A stretch of 64,000 nucleotides of DNA, taken from assembly GCA_031772625.1 (NCBI GenBank), contig CM062810.1, positions 704,232,358 through 704,296,357 on the forward strand. The letters run 5' to 3'. The number at the start of each line of letters is the position of its first letter. Positions within the stretch are counted from its first letter, which is position 1. Below the pieces are notes generated by a model. It saw only the letters and a list, made by a program, of their open reading frames with translations, made no database searches and had not been told where the DNA came from. Positions 59,896 through 64,000 of this stretch are shown here, piece by piece. The position numbers and the translations under genes are program-made. This DNA comes from Pinus tabuliformis (lineage: Eukaryota > Streptophyta > Pinopsida > Pinales > Pinaceae).

Positions 59896-60796
59896 AAATT
59901 GGGACCGCCTAAAAAATTTTTACTAAGAAATTGAATGTTACCACCTTGCTCAGCTCGTCGTCCTGATTCTGATGGGCTAGGTCACCAATAAGCGCCACGG
60001 AAGATCTCAAACTTTTTTTTTCTTTTTTTTTGGAAAACTCCTAATGGATTTTTACTCCTTCCTGATCAATACTGTAGTCGCCAAATCCTCAAAATGTCAA
60101 TGCCGCCAAAAGTCCTGCGAAAATTATATCCAGGGACAGGAACCCTTCACAACTACTCCGATCTGGTGGATCTGAGAGATCTGAATGGTGGAACAACTGC
60201 TGCTGCTGATCTCATGGAGCTGCGGGACTGATGTCTGCTGCTGCTGCCCTTGCTGATCTGGAATAGGTGATGTGTGATCCCCCGATAGAAAGGGAACTAT
60301 GGTCTTGAGGAGTGTCAGGTGCTACAGATCGCAATATACATAAGGGTCTGACAGTAGTACTCGGCCCAATGTTTCAGGGCTCTAACTAAGGAGGATCGAC
60401 CGTACCTTTAGCCGTACAACCCGACTACCCTATCGTACGGGCGAGTAATCTCTCCGAGTGCTGTTCTCGGTGTACTGTAGCCACAAGACGGCCGAAGGTT
60501 TATCTATGGCGAGGTTTCAAGGGAGCTAGGGGGCTTCCTATATACCCATAGGGTACGTGGAAGACAGTCCGTGCGCGGTTCTGTCTAATGCGCTACTACT
60601 CGAAGGGGTACCCACAGGGGTTACAAGGGAGTCCAACAAACGTGACCACCTCTTGTATTTCCTGCGTGCATGCCTCCCCAAATCCGCAGGTTTATGCGCT
60701 TAACAACAGATCCCGTGGTTTAAAGACGCCGGAACACGTCTCTAGCCAAAAAAAAAATTTGCTAAAATTTGGAGATCCCACCGAGCCCTGGAAAGT
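59896..60796 (-). other. gypsy-3 5' leader
   Basis: About 0.9 kb between the primer site and gag; no long frame in the coding direction. Contains a poly-T/A run near 60012-60032 and is more GC-rich than the window. A plus-strand frame at 60588-60803 is a shadow. Confidence 0.7.
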
Positions 60797-60810
60797 GCTC
60801 TGATACCACT
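60797..60810 (-). other. gypsy-3 primer-binding site (tRNA-iMet)
   Basis: The minus strand reads AG, then TGGTATCAGAGCAC directly after the LTR end CATAACA. The first twelve bases match the complement of the plant initiator-Met tRNA 3' end, which primes minus-strand DNA synthesis. Confidence 0.9.
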
Positions 60811-61274
60811 TGTTATGCTCTTAACCTGCAAAGTAATACCCAAACATAGAATTGGCGAAGAAAAGATACCGAGAACACAAAATATGCGAAGAAAATATAC
60901 CCAGAGCACAGAATAGCAATGATTTTATTATTCAGAGAGAAATGTTCACAGGCCTCTTCGAGGGGGCAACCTCCAATAGAGCAAAGCTCGATTACAAAAC
61001 AAGACATGATGCTCCTCACAAGGAGTCTCTATCCTTTATATATGACTCATACATGCAATACCACGGGCCAATATCGTGGGTTTTATTAATACCATCTATC
61101 TAATACTACCGCCCATTTACCATCTATCTAATACTTCCGCCCATTTGCAACTAACTGTGGTCCCGTCATTAATTGCGGGTTAACCACTTACAAATATTAA
61201 TATGGGCTTTATTGACTCTTGACTATGACGTGATCCCAAGACATAAATAAGGGGGTTAGGGTGGGACCCTAACA
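60811..61274 (-). repeat. gypsy-3 5' LTR
   Basis: 464 bp, same length as the 3' LTR with about seven substitutions and no indel by eye. Promoter TATATAAAGG near 61030-61040 (minus strand). Confidence 0.93.
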
Positions 61275-61320
61275 GATGCCTTCCATGCATCTCTCTAAGA
61301 TTGGACATGTTTGTTTGTTG

Positions 61321-63807
61321 AGATATATATTTTAATTATTAATAATTCGTTTCTTTTGAATAACAACAATGCAACAATAGTTTTGAGAAATAATTTATGT
61401 TTCACTCAATGGAATTATTATTGTGATTTTGATTAAAGTACATATATGTTAAAGCAATATTATCATGACATTATGTATTTATGATTTTCTAGATCATTGT
61501 AAAATGTAAATTATACTAAAAGTATATTTTCCAAGGATGTAAGATTTTAGTTACTCATTTTTTTTGACATATAGAGAATGAGATATGGATTTTTTAAGAT
61601 CAAAGAAATTCTGATTGAAAAATCACATGTAGAATGTTAAAACAAATTAGTATTTCAAATTTATTCCAAGTGATTTTTATTTAATATATTTTTCTTTAAA
61701 AGAAATTATTATAGTTTGATTTTTTTGTTAAAATTCAATTTTTTTCTATGTGCAATTGTGAGCTAACAAATGACATGATTGGTTCAAAATTTAACAAAGT
61801 TCTAATAAACTTAAATAGGGGTTAGTAGAATCATTGAGTATTCTAGCCAATAATATTTTTAAGAGAAAATGGGTTGTAACTAAAACACCAAGGTTTTGGA
61901 TTAGTATTTCAAGATATTGAAAACCCAACTTAACAAACACTAAGCTTATTGTTGAGAACAAAAATGTACAATTTAATCTGTAGGATATAGGGTGACTAAA
62001 AAAAGAGATATTTATATAAATATAATACTCAATGCAATAAGAAACACATAAATGTTGGAAACTAGCTTACAAGATGTGGAATAAAAATGTCAACTTTTAC
62101 AAAATTAGGGGAGAGGCATTTCGAGAATAAATATTTGGTAAATTATCTACAATTATTAGTAATATGAAAGGAAACTCATTGAAATAAATAAGCATAGAAT
62201 GAGACTTTGTCTACATTATTTTGTTTGACATTTCACAATGATATGGGAAATCCCAATCATGATATGATTTTGTATAGATTAAGTGTTAAACTGAATTGTT
62301 ATTAAGCAAATGAGAACCTTAAATAACTTTACAAGAGCAAAGCTACCTCCAAAAATTAGGAAGAGAGAATCTACGAATGTAACAAATTAAGGTTTAATTT
62401 ATAATATGACATCAAAATTCATAATGACTTTTTCTTTTGTAATGACTAAGTAGTCTATAATGCCTACATATCTTATGTAGATTATACTTATGATATAGAC
62501 GTGTGCAATTGTTTTGTCAATACTTCATAAAATTTAATTATTAATAAATATTATCTATTTATAATATATTTCATCAATTAGATATTACGATTAGTTTTAT
62601 TCATAAAGTTAGTTATTTTAATATAAGATTACAATGATGATGTATTGCTTCTTATCCAAAATAAAATATCTTATAAATGTTATAATAGTTCCTCCATTTA
62701 CTAATATTTGTACACTATTATAATGGATAAAAGCAAACTAAGTTAACATTCTAATCAAAATGTTTCCAGTCAAATAAAAATTATTCACAAAGTTTTTAGA
62801 TAAAATATTCTAACTTAATTTAACAATGAATAGAAATACAATCCTAGTATACATAAACTCATCAATTATAATTTTCCCATTTAACATTCAACTTATAATA
62901 TGATAATATATTATATGAGTTTGATAATAAATAATTTATTACTAATTATCATATATATGTTTAATTATAATGTATACTCTATACAAACATAACTCAATGT
63001 TGTTGCAACCACAATCATGTCAAAGGAAAAAAATTGTGAAGCTTTAAGGACTAGCTAGTTCACAATTTTCTTTAAAACCCAATACATCAAACCAGTAAGT
63101 TATCCTATTCCACTGCGAAAGATGATATTATGGTATTCCCACCTTGTTACAATTGTGATATTTCCACAGCTGAAGATAATCTAGCTCTTATAATATCCTA
63201 GGAAATGTTAATTAAATTGAAGTTACTGACACTTAAAGAAAATATGACCTTAAATATATTTACTTTTAACAAATATTTCGATGACATATAAAATTGCTAA
63301 ATTTGAAATTTAAATAATACTAATATACTTATAATTTAATATAAATAATTGATATTATCAAATATCATGAAAAAAACTACACCTATGATGAAATTTAAAC
63401 ATATATTCCCTTACTTTTATTGATATGAAAATCCAAAAATAATGCCCAACAAAAAAAAAAAAACTGAACGAATTAGTTCATATAACAGAAAAATCAAATT
63501 AACTTTAATATAATAGAATTCTTTGAAGTTTGGATTTAGATTCAAGGCCCACTAGATTCACACAAGCTATCTTGAGATAAGATAATTCTCTCTTGCCAGA
63601 TTTAGAGTTATAAGAGAATCTCCAAGCTAGCATGTCTCTCTCTACTTTTGGATTACTCCGGATGGGGATTGCATGGAATATTAACTCGGGCCTCCAAATA
63701 AATCTAACCATGGAGCAAAATAATTACTTAACCAACAAATTGCAGAGTAGAGTGTTATAACACTAAACCTTTCGTAGCTTTAATCTCTCCCATGCTGGCA
63801 CTACAAA
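61321..63807. other. AT-rich spacer
   Basis: No gene or element ends that I can support. The 68-codon minus-strand frame at 63505-63711 (WRFSYNSKSGKRELSYLKIA in it) has no recognisable domain and no supporting context. Confidence 0.55.
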
Positions 63808-63859
63808 GAAATTAAAATACTAAGAAAATTAATGAAATTAAAATACTAAGTAAATTAAT
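63808..63859 (+). repeat. 26-bp tandem duplication
   Basis: GAAATTAAAATACTAAG(A/T)A plus AATTAAT, two adjacent units with one difference. Confidence 0.9.
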
Positions 63860-63939
63860 GATAGCTTTGTGCACATACTATAGTTAAAACAAAGAGTTGC
63901 AACAAGGAAAGAAAATACAAATGCAAGGAAAAAAATCAT

Positions 63940-64000
63940 GTTTACCAAACAAATGAACATGATAGATGTTGGTTTACCAAAAAAATGAACATGATAGATA
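63940..64000 (+). repeat. 32-bp tandem repeat reaching the window edge
   Basis: GTTTACCAAA(C/A)AAATGAACA followed by TGATAGAT, units at 63940 and 63972. May continue past the window. Confidence 0.85.

Larger units (their letters stand above)
55023..61274 (-). mobile_element. gypsy-3: young, nearly intact Ty3/gypsy chromovirus
   Basis: A 6.25-kb minus-strand element: two 464-bp LTRs of identical length (55023-55486, 60811-61274) differing at about seven positions by eye, perfect iMet primer site, leader, one gag-pol frame with few in-frame stops, chromodomain and polypurine tract CTTAAGGGGGAGGGCA. Flanks GATGT and GATGC suggest a 5-bp target duplication with one change. Short LTRs and a chromodomain fit a Reina-like chromovirus (inference). 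Most recent insertion recognisable in the window. Confidence 0.93.

Noticed and set aside
60797..60830. iMet-tRNA-complementary strings as tRNA genes
   Set aside because: Only the 12-18 bases pairing with the tRNA 3' end are present; no cloverleaf, A or B box. They sit at LTR borders, so they are primer sites.
63505..63711. 68-codon minus-strand ORF near the right edge
   Set aside because: No recognisable domain, AT-rich surroundings, no neighbour context; length is within chance expectation.

Overview
This 64 kb window looks like intergenic nuclear DNA of a seed plant with a large, repeat-rich genome. A gymnosperm is my best guess. That guess rests on a resistance gene of the RPW8-NLR class, very low gene density, deeply nested and decayed LTR retrotransposons, and AT-rich spacers. 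No sequence here fixes the species. The only convincing host gene is at the left edge: the 5' part of an RPW8-type NLR immune receptor on the minus strand (1-1239), which runs out of the window. Nearly everything else is transposable-element DNA.

Layout. 1-1239: RPW8-NLR. 1240-2550: AT-rich upstream DNA with a short tandem repeat. 2560-3490: LINE reverse-transcriptase relic (minus). 3496-3886: proline-rich gag-like relic (plus). 3887-9130: tandem LTR / primer-site leader / LTR / leader of one plus-strand family. 9131-13313: minus-strand element with a 3' LTR and a decayed coding region. 13335-18240: plus-strand gag with two zinc knuckles, then unresolved element DNA. About 18290-46147: one very large minus-strand Ty3/gypsy element (called gypsy-2 here) with four later insertions: gypsy-1 (18682-22739), a non-autonomous LTR element (25790-29186, target duplication TAAAT), a Ty1/copia element (32570-41741, target duplication ATTTA) and a LINE-type retro-insertion with a 325-codon ORF (41995-43333, 17-bp target duplication). 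46528-49257: copia-type remnant holding only gag. 49258-51851: AT-rich DNA with a foldback MITE. 51852-54535: 5'-truncated L1-type LINE (minus). 55023-61274: a young minus-strand chromovirus (gypsy-3), nearly intact, inserted into an unidentified open frame. 61275-64000: AT-rich DNA with short tandem repeats.

How the parts work together. The retroelements carry the usual order for their class: LTR, tRNA-iMet primer-binding site, gag with zinc knuckle, protease, reverse transcriptase, RNase H, integrase, chromodomain (gypsy), polypurine tract, LTR. Most are dead. gypsy-3 is the least damaged: LTRs of equal length with about seven differences by eye, and few in-frame stops. Several elements probably depended on enzymes supplied in trans, namely the non-autonomous element, the copia element with gag/protease but no visible integrase or RT, and the LINE-mobilised insertion.

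Most unusual signals: repeated primer-binding-site units inside the LTR end of the non-autonomous element; a 79-bp cassette at another element's primer site whose terminal inverted repeats are the primer site itself; the GC-rich retro-inserted ORF; a 62-bp interruption between direct repeats in the NLR; and a precise in-frame RT-to-integrase deletion in gypsy-1.
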